Source: Mycobacterium sp. 1164985.4
GTDB taxonomy: Bacteria > Actinomycetota > Actinomycetes > Mycobacteriales > Mycobacteriaceae
DNA length: 64,000 nt
Assembly (NCBI RefSeq): GCF_001668575.1
Contig: NZ_LZMD01000090.1
Span: 22,139 to 86,138, forward strand
Reading direction: 5' to 3'
Below the pieces are notes generated by a model that was not told the origin of the DNA, did not search any database, and saw only the letters and a program-made list of their open reading frames with translations. Shown here one piece after another: positions 17,021-25,638 of this stretch (position 1 is the first letter of the stretch; each line of letters opens with the position of its first letter). Both the position numbers and the translations under genes were made by a program.

Positions 17021-18612
17021 ATCCGGAAGACGCCGAAGTTCGACGTCCCCTCGATCGGGCCATTGGCGATGGCGGACAGACACATTCCGAGTACCGTTCG
17101 GGTGTCGCGCGGATCGATCACGCCGTCGTCGTAGAGCCGGCCGGACAGAAACATCGGAAGCGACTCCGCGTCGATCTGCGCTTCGACCGCGGCCCGCAGG
17201 GCGGCGTCGGCGTCCTCGTCGACGGCCTGGCCCCGCGCCTCGGCGGCGGCGCGGCTGACGATCGACAGGACGCCCGCCAGCTGAGTTCCGCCCATCACCG
17301 CCGATTTGGCGCTCGGCCAGGCGAACAGGAAGCGCGGATCGTAGGCGCGCCCGCACATACCGTAGTGGCCAGCGCCGTACGAGGCACCGATCAGCAGCGA
17401 GATGTGGGGCACGGTCGAGTTCGATACGGCGTTGATCATCATCGACCCGTGCTTGATCATGCCGCCTTCCTCGTACTTGCGCCCGACCATGTACCCGGTC
17501 GTGTTGTGCAGGAACAACAGTGGCGTATTCGAGCGATTCGCGAGCTGGATGAACTGGGTGGCCTTCTGTGACTCCTCGCTGAACAGCACGCCGCGGGCGT
17601 TGGCCAGGATGCCGATCGGGTAGCCGTAAAGGCGCGCCCACCCCGTCACCAACGACGAGCCGTACATCGGTTTGAACTCGTCGAAATCTGAGCCGTCGAC
17701 GACGCGGGCGATCACATCGCGGGGGTCGAACGGGATGCGCAGATCCGCCGGCACGATGCCGACCAGCTCTTCGGCGTCGAAGAGCGGCTCAACAACGGGC
17801 GCGGGCGTCGGACCCTGCTTGCGCCAGTTCAGCCGGGCGACGACGCGCCGGCCGATCCGGATGGCATCGGGTTCGTCGAGCGCGAAGTAGTCGGCTAGAC
17901 CCGATGTGCGGGCGTGCATCTCGGCACCGCCGAGCGACTCGTCGTCGGCTTCCTCACCGGTGGCCATCTTCACTAACGGCGGCCCCGCCAGGAACACCTT
18001 GGACCGTTCCTTGATCATCACGACGTGGTCGGACATGCCGGGGATGTACGCGCCACCCGCGGTCGAGTTGCCGAACACCAGGGCGACCGTCGGAATTCCT
18101 GCCGCCGACAACCTGGTCAGGTCGCGGAACATCTGCCCGCCGGGGATGAAGATCTCCTTCTGCGTCGGCAGGTCGGCGCCGCCGGACTCAACCAGCGAGA
18201 TCAGCGGAAGCCGGTTCTCCAGCGCGATCTGGTTGGCGCGCAGCATCTTCTTCAGCGTCCACGGGTTGCTGGTGCCGCCCTTGACGGTGGGGTCATTGGC
18301 CACGAGCAGGCATTCGGTGCCCTCGACCGCGCCGATGCCTGTGATGAGGCTGGCGCCGACCGTGAAGTCGCTGCCCCATGCGGCCAGCGGGCTCAGCTCC
18401 AGGAACGGTGAGTCGGGATCGATGAGCAGCTCGATGCGTTCGCGGGCGGTCAGCTTGCCACGGTCGTGGTGTCGTTGCACGTACTTCTCGCCGCCACCTG
18501 CGAGTGCCTTGGCGTGCTCGGCCTCGAGTTCGGCGAGCTTGGTTGCCATCGCCGCCCTCGCCTCGCCGAAGGTCGGCGACGCGGCGTCGAGCGTCGAGCG
18601 AAGAGTGGTCAC
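17017..18612 (-). CDS. accD2: Acyl-CoA carboxylase carboxyltransferase (beta) subunit AccD2
   Basis: A 531-residue carboxyltransferase. It starts with RHHDRGKLTARERIELLIDPDSPFLELS, the hallmark of methylcrotonyl/geranyl-CoA carboxylase beta chains, and contains LVESGGADLPTQKEIFIPGG, NSTAGGAYIPGMSDH and GASYGAGHYGMCGRAYDPRFLFAWPSAKSAVMGG. GTG 18612 begins TTLRSTLD and overlaps the fadE13 stop by 4 bp; the open frame further upstream runs inside fadE13 and is not used. It pairs with AccA2. Confidence 0.94.
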   Translation of the reverse strand: MTTLRSTLDAASPTFGEARAAMATKLAELEAEHAKALAGGGEKYVQRHHDRGKLTARERIELLIDPDSPFLELSPLAAWGSDFTVGASLITGIGAVEGTECLLVANDPTVKGGTSNPWTLKKMLRANQIALENRLPLISLVESGGADLPTQKEIFIPGGQMFRDLTRLSAAGIPTVALVFGNSTAGGAYIPGMSDHVVMIKERSKVFLAGPPLVKMATGEEADDESLGGAEMHARTSGLADYFALDEPDAIRIGRRVVARLNWRKQGPTPAPVVEPLFDAEELVGIVPADLRIPFDPRDVIARVVDGSDFDEFKPMYGSSLVTGWARLYGYPIGILANARGVLFSEESQKATQFIQLANRSNTPLLFLHNTTGYMVGRKYEEGGMIKHGSMMINAVSNSTVPHISLLIGASYGAGHYGMCGRAYDPRFLFAWPSAKSAVMGGTQLAGVLSIVSRAAAEARGQAVDEDADAALRAAVEAQIDAESLPMFLSGRLYDDGVIDPRDTRTVLGMCLSAIANGPIEGTSNFGVFRM

Positions 18613-19766
18613 GACTGAAATCCCAACGTCTTGGCGGCCAACGAAGTCAGTATCTCGGTTGTGCCGCCGCCGATTCCGAGAATCCGCATATCGCGATACT
18701 GACGTTCGACCTCCGACTCGGCCATATAGCCCATCCCGCCGAACAACTGCACGGCCTGGTTGGCCACCCACTCGCCGGCCTCGACGGCGGTGTTCTTGGC
18801 GAAGCACACCGCGGCGATCAGATCGGTCTCACCGGAGATCTGCCGCTCAACGACGTGGTGTGTGTACACCCGTGCGACGTCGACGCGCCGGGCCATCTCC
18901 GCGAGCGTGTTCTGCACCTGTTGTCGTGAGATCAGCGGCCGGCCAAAGGTTTCCCGGCTACGGCACCACTCGACGGTCAGGTCGAGGCACCGTTGCGCGC
19001 TGGCATAGGCCTGCGTGGCGAGCCCGACACGCTCGGAGACGAACGCCGCCGCGATCTGCAGGAAACCGGAGTTCTCGACGCCCACCAGGTTGGCTGCGGG
19101 AACGCGGACGTCGGTGTAGGACAGTTCGGCGGTGTCCGATGAGCGCCAGCCCATCTTGTCGAGTTTGCGGGTGACTTCGAATCCGGGGGTGCCCTTGTCG
19201 ACCACGATCAACGAGATCCCCGCCGCCCCCGGCCCTCCGGTGCGCACCGCGGTCACGACGTAGTCGGCGCGCACGCCCGAGGTGATGTAGGTCTTAGCGC
19301 CGTTGATGATGAAGTCCCCATCTCCCGAGCCGTCTCGCACAGCTTTGGTCGTCAGGTGACCGACGTCGGAGCCGCCGCCGGGCTCGGTGATCGCGAGGCT
19401 GCCGATCTTCTCCCCGTTCAGCGTCGGCCGCACATAGGTGTCGATCAGCCGCTCGTCGCCGGACGCGATCATGTGCGGCACCGCGATACCCGAGGTGAAC
19501 AGCGAGGCGAAGACGCCGCCCGGAGAGCCGGCGTAGTGCATCTCCTCGCAGATCACCACGGCGTCGGCGCCGTCGCCGCCACCACCGCCGACCGACTCGG
19601 GAAAGCCGGCGCCCAACAGGCCGGCCTCGCCCGCCTTCTGGTGGAGTTCGCGCGGTATCTCGCCGTCACGTTCCCACTCGTCGACGTGCGGGAGCACCTC
19701 GCGTTCGGCGAATGTCCGCACGGCCTTGCGGAGCTCATCGCGTTCGGGCGTGTGCCACATGCTCAC
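18609..19766 (-). CDS. fadE13: Acyl-CoA dehydrogenase FadE13
   Basis: A 385-residue acyl-CoA dehydrogenase. Visible elements are SLAITEPGGGSDVGHLTTKAVRDG, LDKMGWRSSDTAELSYTDVRVP and the C-terminal ILGIGGGTTEILTSLAAKTLG. GTG 19766 (SMWHTPERDELRK) overlaps the upstream stop by 4 bp and gives 385 residues, the length I recall for Mtb FadE13; ATG 19760 is the alternative. The predicted role is first-step dehydrogenation of a branched acyl-CoA (isovaleryl- or citronellyl-like), by analogy to LiuA/AtuD. Confidence 0.92.
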   Translation of the reverse strand: MSMWHTPERDELRKAVRTFAEREVLPHVDEWERDGEIPRELHQKAGEAGLLGAGFPESVGGGGGDGADAVVICEEMHYAGSPGGVFASLFTSGIAVPHMIASGDERLIDTYVRPTLNGEKIGSLAITEPGGGSDVGHLTTKAVRDGSGDGDFIINGAKTYITSGVRADYVVTAVRTGGPGAAGISLIVVDKGTPGFEVTRKLDKMGWRSSDTAELSYTDVRVPAANLVGVENSGFLQIAAAFVSERVGLATQAYASAQRCLDLTVEWCRSRETFGRPLISRQQVQNTLAEMARRVDVARVYTHHVVERQISGETDLIAAVCFAKNTAVEAGEWVANQAVQLFGGMGYMAESEVERQYRDMRILGIGGGTTEILTSLAAKTLGFQS

Positions 19767-21481
19767 GACATCAGCTCCTCGGGAATGTCGACATATCTGC
19801 TGCGCAACCACTCGCCGAGCCCTTTCGCCTGGGGATCGAACCGAGCCTGGTAGGCGACGCCCTCGCCGAGGATGCCCTCGATGACGAAGTTGACTGCTCG
19901 AAGGTTGGGCAGCAGATACCGGGCGACCTCGAGATCCCTTGTCTCGGGCAGCAGCTCGCGCAGCTTGTCGATCGTCAGCATGTGCGAGAGCCAACGCCAC
20001 TGCTGGTCGGTGCGCACCCACACGCCGACGTTCGCGCTGCCACCCTTGTCGCCGCTGCGGGCGCCTGCGATGACGCCGAGCGGCGCGCGTCGGGTTTCAC
20101 CGAACGGCAGCGGCTCGGGTAGGGCGAACGGCGGCACTGGCGAAAGCTCCAAGGTTTCCTGCGCGGGCGGTATCTCGACACGGGGACCGTCGGCGTGCAC
20201 GGCGACGTGGGGCACCTCCGTCGCCGCGACGAACGCCGGCCTGAACACGCCGTAGACCTGACCTTGACCGGGCGGGCTGGTGGCATGGAATCCGGGATAG
20301 CTCGCAAGCGCGAGTTCGACTGCTGCAGAGGAGAATTGGCGACCGACGTTGTCTGGGTCGGGATCGCGTACGACGCAGCGCAGCAGCGCGCTGGCCGCCT
20401 CCTCGGTGTCGGCGTCGTCGTGGTCGGTGCGCGCCAGCGACCACTCCAGCTCGGCCGGCTTGACGGTCAGTGCCGCCTCTAGCTGGCGCCGCACCAACTC
20501 GGCCTTGGCCTCGATGTCGAGCCCGGTGAGGACGAGCGTCATCTCGTTGCGAAAGCCGCCGATGGCGTTGAGTGACACCTTCAGGGTGGGCGGCGGGGGT
20601 TCCCCGCGCACGCCGGAGATTTGCACGCGGTCCGGTCCGTCATCGGACAACTCGATGCTGTCGACGCGCAGCGTCGCGTCGGGGTTGGCGTAGCGCGCCC
20701 CTCCGATCTCGTACAGCAGTTGTGCGGTGACGGTGTCGACGCTGACCGCTCCGCCGGTGCCCGGGTGTTTGGTGATGACCGACGATCCGTCCGAGTGGAT
20801 CTCGGCGAGCGGAAAGCCCGGGTGGGTCAGCGCGCTCAGATCAGTGAAGTCTCGCGCGAAAAACGCGTAGTTGCCGCCGGTGGCCTGGGCACCGCATTCG
20901 ATGACGTGCCCGGCCGCGATCGCACCGGCGAGTCTGTCGTAGTCCGAACGGCTCCAGCCGTGGTGCGCGGCCGCCGGCCCGACGGTGACGGATGCGTCGG
21001 TGACGCGGCCGGTGACCACCACGTCGGCGCCCGCCTCGAGACAGTCGACGATGCCCCACGCGCCGAGATAGGCGTTGGCGGCCAGAACCGACCCGAAGCC
21101 GAACTCGTCCACGCGACCGATCAGGTCGTCGCCCTCGACGTGCGCCACGTTGACCGTCAGCCCCAGCCGCTCGGCGAGCGCACGCACCGCCTCGGCGAGC
21201 CCCGCGGGGTTCAGCCCTCCGGCGTTGGTGACGATGCGCACACCCCGGTCGAGCGCGGTGCCCAGACACTCCTCGAGCTGGGTCAGGAACGTCTTGGCAT
21301 AGCCGCGGTCGGCCGACTTCGCGCGGTCGCGCGCGAGAATCAACATCGTGAGCTCGGCCAGATAATCGCCGGTCAGGTAGTCGAGATCACCACCGGCCAG
21401 CATCTCGCGCATGGCCGCGAGCCGGTCGCCGTAGAACCCCGAGCAGTTGCCGATGCGGACCGGACCACGAGCAGAGGTCAC
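19763..21481 (-). CDS. AtuA-like (DUF1446) acyclic terpene utilisation protein
   Basis: A 572-residue protein with the N-terminal DUF1446 domain, beginning RIGNCSGFYGDRLAAMREML and including GGDLDYLTGDYLAELTMLIL, TNAGGLNP and ADVVVTGRVTDASVTVGP. The C-terminal AtuA-like region carries ARSGDKGGSANVGVWVR. It is the Rv0976c counterpart. GTG 21481 is selected because AGGGAG lies 5 bp upstream. It is the first gene of the operon and fixes its promoter in 21482-21676. The biochemical role of AtuA is not settled; in Pseudomonas it is encoded with the citronellol/geraniol genes. Confidence 0.9.
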   Translation of the reverse strand: MTSARGPVRIGNCSGFYGDRLAAMREMLAGGDLDYLTGDYLAELTMLILARDRAKSADRGYAKTFLTQLEECLGTALDRGVRIVTNAGGLNPAGLAEAVRALAERLGLTVNVAHVEGDDLIGRVDEFGFGSVLAANAYLGAWGIVDCLEAGADVVVTGRVTDASVTVGPAAAHHGWSRSDYDRLAGAIAAGHVIECGAQATGGNYAFFARDFTDLSALTHPGFPLAEIHSDGSSVITKHPGTGGAVSVDTVTAQLLYEIGGARYANPDATLRVDSIELSDDGPDRVQISGVRGEPPPPTLKVSLNAIGGFRNEMTLVLTGLDIEAKAELVRRQLEAALTVKPAELEWSLARTDHDDADTEEAASALLRCVVRDPDPDNVGRQFSSAAVELALASYPGFHATSPPGQGQVYGVFRPAFVAATEVPHVAVHADGPRVEIPPAQETLELSPVPPFALPEPLPFGETRRAPLGVIAGARSGDKGGSANVGVWVRTDQQWRWLSHMLTIDKLRELLPETRDLEVARYLLPNLRAVNFVIEGILGEGVAYQARFDPQAKGLGEWLRSRYVDIPEELMS

Positions 21482-21509
21482 GCGGGCTCCCTTCGTCGCG
21501 GCCGCTGCC

Positions 21510-21525
21510 AACCAACCGGTAGGTT
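21510..21525. promoter_or_regulatory. Candidate operator palindrome upstream of the atuA-like operon
   Basis: AACCAACCGGTAGGTT is a near-perfect 16-bp palindrome (one mismatched pair) about 30 bp before the first gene of the minus-strand operon. The shape fits a TetR-family operator of a fatty-acid or branched-chain catabolic operon. No such regulator is encoded next to it, so a distant one would be needed. Seen by eye only. Confidence 0.45.
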
Positions 21526-21676
21526 AACGATGAGCGGCGGTACCGCGTCAAGGTTCGGGCCATCGAATTCGGCTGTTTTGGAGGCTACGCAGGTCGTTGG
21601 CTATCCTGAAGAACACTTGCCGTCGCCTGACCGTGTGCGCGGCGCCAGACTTACCCCTCAAGAGGAGATCTCGACC

Positions 21677-21850
21677 ATGGCTGTGCCCAAGCGCAGGATG
21701 TCGCGCGCGAACACCCGTAGCCGGCGCGCGCAGTGGAAGGCCAAGCGCACCGAGCTCGTGGGCGTCAACGTCGCCGGTCAGCAGCACAAGGTGCCGCGCC
21801 GGCTGCTCAAGGCCGCTCGCCTCGGTCTGATCGACCTGGACCGCCGCTAA
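21677..21850 (+). CDS. rpmF: 50S ribosomal protein L32
   Basis: A 57-residue basic protein starting AVPKRRMSRANTRSRRAQWK, the L32 signature, and ending LLKAARLGLIDLDRR. There is no cysteine, so it is a zinc-free L32. ATG 21677 is preceded by AGAGGAGATC. It sits just upstream of mprA, as in Mtb (rpmF, Rv0979A). Confidence 0.97.
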   Translation: MAVPKRRMSRANTRSRRAQWKAKRTELVGVNVAGQQHKVPRRLLKAARLGLIDLDRR

Positions 21851-21895
21851 CACCGGACCGGATGTCGCCGACGACCCCAGCGGCACCGGCGCGCC

Positions 21896-21914
21896 TCTCA
21901 GGTCACTCTCAGAT
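21896..21914 (+). promoter_or_regulatory. Candidate MprA box (autoregulation)
   Basis: Two 8-bp direct repeats, TCTCAGGT and TCTCAGAT, lie 3 bp apart and end 14 bp before the mprA start codon. MprA is known to bind loosely conserved 8-bp direct repeats upstream of its own gene, so this arrangement fits autoregulation. Confidence 0.6.
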
Positions 21915-21928
21915 AGGGGGTTGACACT

Positions 21929-22621
21929 GTGGCTGTGCGCATACTTGTCGTCGATGACGATCGTGCGGTGCGCGAGTCGCTGCGCCGTTCGCTTTCCTTC
22001 AATGGTTACTCCGTAGAACTCGCCGGGGACGGCCTCGAAGCATTGGATCGCATCGCCAGCGATCGCCCCGACGCCCTGGTCCTGGATGTGATGATGCCGC
22101 GGCTGGACGGTCTCGAGGTGTGCCGTCAGCTTCGCAGCACCGGCGACGACCTGCCGATCCTTGTGCTGACGGCGCGTGACTCGGTCTCCGAGCGGGTGGC
22201 AGGCCTCGATGCCGGCGCCGACGACTATCTGCCGAAGCCGTTCGCGCTCGAAGAACTGCTGGCCCGGATGCGGGCGCTGCTGCGGCGTACGGGTCCCGAC
22301 AACGGTGCCGAGTCGGCTGCGATGACCTTCTCCGATCTGACACTGGACCCGGTCACTCGCGAGGTGACCAGGGGCCAGCGCCAGATCAGCCTCACCCGCA
22401 CCGAGTTTGCGCTGCTCGAGATGCTCATCGCCAATCCGCGCCGGGTGCTGACCCGCAGCCGCATCCTCGAAGAGGTGTGGGGATTCGATTTCCCGACGTC
22501 CGGCAACGCCCTCGAGGTGTACGTCGGTTACCTGCGCCGCAAGACCGAAGCCGAAGGAGAGCCGCGACTGATCCACACCGTGCGCGGGGTGGGTTATGTA
22601 CTTCGCGAAACGCCTCCCTGA
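21929..22621 (+). CDS. mprA: Response regulator MprA (OmpR family)
   Basis: A 230-residue response regulator. The receiver domain (residues ~3-117) contains the acidic pocket DDD, the phospho-acceptor Asp53 in LVLDVMMPRLDG, the Thr of VLTARD and the Lys of LPKPF. The C-terminal winged helix includes LTRTEFALLEMLIANPRRVLTR and VYVGYLRRKTE. It controls envelope-stress genes, including sigE, sigB and pepD in Mtb. The start is GTG 21929. Its stop shares a base with the mprB start (TGATG). Confidence 0.96.
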   Translation: MAVRILVVDDDRAVRESLRRSLSFNGYSVELAGDGLEALDRIASDRPDALVLDVMMPRLDGLEVCRQLRSTGDDLPILVLTARDSVSERVAGLDAGADDYLPKPFALEELLARMRALLRRTGPDNGAESAAMTFSDLTLDPVTREVTRGQRQISLTRTEFALLEMLIANPRRVLTRSRILEEVWGFDFPTSGNALEVYVGYLRRKTEAEGEPRLIHTVRGVGYVLRETPP

Positions 22622-24090
22622 TGTCTGCGCCGAGTTACGGGGCCGCGCCCCAGCCCGAATCGCCTCGCCCGCCGTCGAGAACCAGTTCGGTGTCGCTGCG
22701 GTGGCGCGTGATGCTGCTGGCGATGTCCATGGTGGCGATGGTCGTGGTCCTGATGGCGGTGGCGGTGTGGGCCGTGGTGTCCCGGGCGTTGTACGACGAC
22801 GTCGACAACCAGCTGCGCAACCGGGCCCGGCTGCTCATGGAAAGCGGTTCGCTGCAAGCCGATCCGAGTAAGGCCATCGAGGGCACCGCGTACTCCGACG
22901 TCAACGCGATGCTCGTGATCCCGGGCCGGGCCATCTTCACGGCTAATCAGCAGGGGCAGACCCTCCCGCTGGGTGACCCCGAAAAGGCGGTGCTGCGAGG
23001 CGATCTGATCATGTCGCTGCGCACCGCCGATCATCAGCGGGTGCTCGCGATGCACTTGTCCAACGACAGCTCCCTACTGATCTCCAAGAGCATGGCGCCC
23101 ACCACGCAGCTGCTCCGACGACTGAGCACGGTGTTGATCATCGTCGGTGGAATCGGTGTGGCGGTGGCCGCGATCGCGGGTGGGGCGGTCGCGCGGGCGG
23201 GCCTACGCCCGGTGGCGCGGCTGACTCAGGCCGCCGAGCGTGTGGCGCGTACCGACGATCTGCGGCCGATCCCGGTGTACGGCAGCGACGAACTCGCCCG
23301 TCTCACAGAAGCTTTCAACATGATGCTGCGCGCATTGGCAGAGTCTCGGGAACGGCAGGCCAGACTCGTCACCGATGCCGGCCATGAACTGCGCACACCG
23401 CTGACGTCGTTACGCACGAACGTCGAACTGCTGATGGCGTCGATGGCGCCCGGTGCGCCGCGGCTGCCGGAGGAGGAGATGGCCGAACTGCGTGCTGACG
23501 TGATCGCGCAGATCGAGGAACTGTCGACCCTCGTCGGTGATCTCGTCGACCTGACCCGCGACGACGCTGGAGTCACCGTTCACGAGTCGGTTGACGTCGC
23601 CGAGATCGTGGACCGCTCGCTGGAACGGGTTCGCCGCCGCCGCAACGACATTGTGTTCGAGGCCACGACGACCCCGTGGTTGGTCTACGGCGACGAAGCC
23701 GGCTTGGGTCGCGCCGTGCTCAACCTGCTCGACAATGCCGCCAAGTGGAGTCCCCCCGGCGGACTGGTGACCGTGCGGCTGACCCAGATCGACGCGTTGA
23801 ACGCCGAGCTGGTGGTCTCCGACTACGGCCCGGGAATCCCGCCCCATGAACGTCCGCTCGTGTTCGAGCGGTTTTACCGGTCGACGACCGCACGGTCGAT
23901 GTCCGGCTCCGGGCTCGGATTGGCGATCGTGAAGCAGGTCGTGCTCAAGCACGGCGGTTCTCTGCGGATCGAGGACACCGTGCCGGGCGGGCAGCCTCCC
24001 GGCACGTCGATGCACGTCGTACTGCCGGGGCGGCCACCGCTTCAGCACGCTCCCGACTGGGTCGCGCCCCGACACGCCCCGGCCGAGTAA
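22621..24090 (+). CDS. mprB: Sensor histidine kinase MprB
   Basis: A 489-residue membrane histidine kinase. TM1 is at about residues 28-52 and TM2 at about 165-185, enclosing an extracytoplasmic sensor loop. HAMP follows (RAGLRPVARLTQAAERVARTDDLRPI), then the H-box DAGHELRTPLTSLRTNVELL and the ATPase motifs NLLDNAAKWSPPGG, DYGPGIPPHERPLVFERFYRS and GSGLGLAIVKQVV. ATG 22621 overlaps the mprA stop. The known system senses envelope stress and is modulated by DnaK. Confidence 0.96.
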   Translation: MSAPSYGAAPQPESPRPPSRTSSVSLRWRVMLLAMSMVAMVVVLMAVAVWAVVSRALYDDVDNQLRNRARLLMESGSLQADPSKAIEGTAYSDVNAMLVIPGRAIFTANQQGQTLPLGDPEKAVLRGDLIMSLRTADHQRVLAMHLSNDSSLLISKSMAPTTQLLRRLSTVLIIVGGIGVAVAAIAGGAVARAGLRPVARLTQAAERVARTDDLRPIPVYGSDELARLTEAFNMMLRALAESRERQARLVTDAGHELRTPLTSLRTNVELLMASMAPGAPRLPEEEMAELRADVIAQIEELSTLVGDLVDLTRDDAGVTVHESVDVAEIVDRSLERVRRRRNDIVFEATTTPWLVYGDEAGLGRAVLNLLDNAAKWSPPGGLVTVRLTQIDALNAELVVSDYGPGIPPHERPLVFERFYRSTTARSMSGSGLGLAIVKQVVLKHGGSLRIEDTVPGGQPPGTSMHVVLPGRPPLQHAPDWVAPRHAPAE

Positions 24091-24169
24091 CTCCCGCGCA
24101 CGGTCGACGTCAACGATGATTGACATCGGCGGGAACGGTGGGAACGAAGTTTGGGTATGTCCCGAACGT

Positions 24170-24189
24170 TCTCTAAGTGGATTCTCAGC
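24170..24189 (+). promoter_or_regulatory. Possible second MprA-type site upstream of pepD
   Basis: TCTCTAAG and TCTCAGCC recur with a 13-bp period about 100 bp before the pepD start. The second half resembles the repeats ahead of mprA. MprA is known to regulate pepD directly in Mtb, but the match here is weaker. Confidence 0.3.
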
Positions 24190-24279
24190 CCGACGGGGCA
24201 CTGTTGAGCAAGCGTCCAACGTTGTGCAGATGTCGGAAAACAACAGAACCAAAAGAGCAGGAAGAAGAGCCCGAGCGAC

Positions 24280-25638
24280 ATGACGAACCACCCGAGGTAT
24301 TCGCCGCCGCCCCCGCCGCCGTACGGCCGCCGACCGATCGGCCCTGACCACGGGGTGTCCGGCTACCCTGGTGGCGCTCAGCGCCCCGGCCCGTACCAAC
24401 AGCAGCAACAGCCGTACGACTGGCGTTACGCGACCCAGCAGCATCAGACGCAGCAGCAGTTCCGCGCGCCCTACGACCCCTACCGCGGGGCGCCCCAGCC
24501 GCTGGCCGGCCAACCACCGCAAAAGCGTTCGCGCGCAGGGGTGTTGACGGCCGGCGCCCTTGCCGTGGCGGTCGTCTCGGCCGGCATCGGCGGCGGTGTC
24601 GTCCTGCTGGCACAGCCGGATTCGCCGTCGGCGTCGTCTTCTACCAACGGCGCGGCACCCAGCATGCCCGCTGCGAGCCTGCCGGTGGGCTCCGTCGAAC
24701 AGGTCGCGGCCAAGGTGGTACCCAGCGTCGTCAAGCTCGAGACCGACATGGGGCGCGCATCCGAGGAAGGTTCGGGCGTCATTCTGACCTCCGACGGGTT
24801 GATCCTGACCAACAACCACGTGGTGTCGGCCGCTTCAGACGGCCCGTCCAGCCCGGACGCCCCCGTCGCCCGCGCGCAGACCAAGGTCACGTTCGCCAAC
24901 GGGCACACCGCCCCGTTCACCGTCGTCGGGACCGATCCGAGCAGCGATATCGCCGTCGTGAAGGCACAGGGCGTGTCCGACCTGACCCCCATCACCGTCG
25001 GCTCCTCGGCCAACCTGCAGGTGGGCCAGGACGTCGTTGCCGTCGGCTCGCCGCTCGGGCTGGAGGGCACGGTGACGACAGGAATCATCAGTGCGCTGAA
25101 CCGGCCCGTCGCCGCCAGCGGTGACGCGCGGAATCAGAACACCGTTCTCGATGCGATCCAGACCGACGCCGCGATCAACCCGGGCAACTCCGGAGGCGCG
25201 CTGGTGAACATGAACGGGGAGCTGATCGGCATCAACTCCGCGATCGCCACGTTGGGTGCGGACGCCGGACCTCAGGCGCAGAGCGGTTCTATCGGCCTCG
25301 GCTTCGCCATTCCGGTGGATCAGGCCAAGCGGATCGCCGATGAGCTGATCAAGAACGGCACCGCTGCGCACGCCTCGCTGGGTGTGCAGGTGGGCAACGA
25401 TGCATCGATCGACGGCGCCCGGATCGTGGAGGTCACCGACGGTGGCGCCGCCGCCGCGGCGGGTCTGCCGAGCGGTGTCGTGGTCACCAAGGTCGACGAC
25501 CGAGTGATCAGCAGCGCCGACGCGCTGGTCGCCGCCATTCGGTCCAGGGCGCCAGGAGAGAAGGTCACGCTGTCGTATCTGGATCCGTCGGGCAAGCCCA
25601 AGACCGTCCAGGTCACGCTGGGTAAGGCTCAGCAGTGA
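24280..25638 (+). CDS. pepD: HtrA-like serine protease PepD
   Basis: A 452-residue membrane-anchored HtrA protease. The cytosolic Pro/Gln/Tyr-rich N-terminus (~85 residues) is followed by one TM helix (about 90-112), a trypsin-like domain with the catalytic triad in LTNNHVVS (His), PSSDIAVVKAQ (Asp) and INPGNSGGALV (Ser), and a C-terminal PDZ domain with GARIVEVTDGGAAAAAGLPSG. It acts in the envelope on misfolded proteins downstream of MprAB. A 189-bp gap separates it from mprB, enough for its own promoter. It overlaps moaB2 by 4 bp. Confidence 0.95.
   Translation: MTNHPRYSPPPPPPYGRRPIGPDHGVSGYPGGAQRPGPYQQQQQPYDWRYATQQHQTQQQFRAPYDPYRGAPQPLAGQPPQKRSRAGVLTAGALAVAVVSAGIGGGVVLLAQPDSPSASSSTNGAAPSMPAASLPVGSVEQVAAKVVPSVVKLETDMGRASEEGSGVILTSDGLILTNNHVVSAASDGPSSPDAPVARAQTKVTFANGHTAPFTVVGTDPSSDIAVVKAQGVSDLTPITVGSSANLQVGQDVVAVGSPLGLEGTVTTGIISALNRPVAASGDARNQNTVLDAIQTDAAINPGNSGGALVNMNGELIGINSAIATLGADAGPQAQSGSIGLGFAIPVDQAKRIADELIKNGTAAHASLGVQVGNDASIDGARIVEVTDGGAAAAAGLPSGVVVTKVDDRVISSADALVAAIRSRAPGEKVTLSYLDPSGKPKTVQVTLGKAQQ

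Noticed and set aside
24132..24170. Possible SigE-type promoter ahead of pepD (GGAAC ... CGTT)
   Set aside because: Two GGAAC motifs exist, but the distance to CGTT is too long for an ECF promoter, so it is not called.
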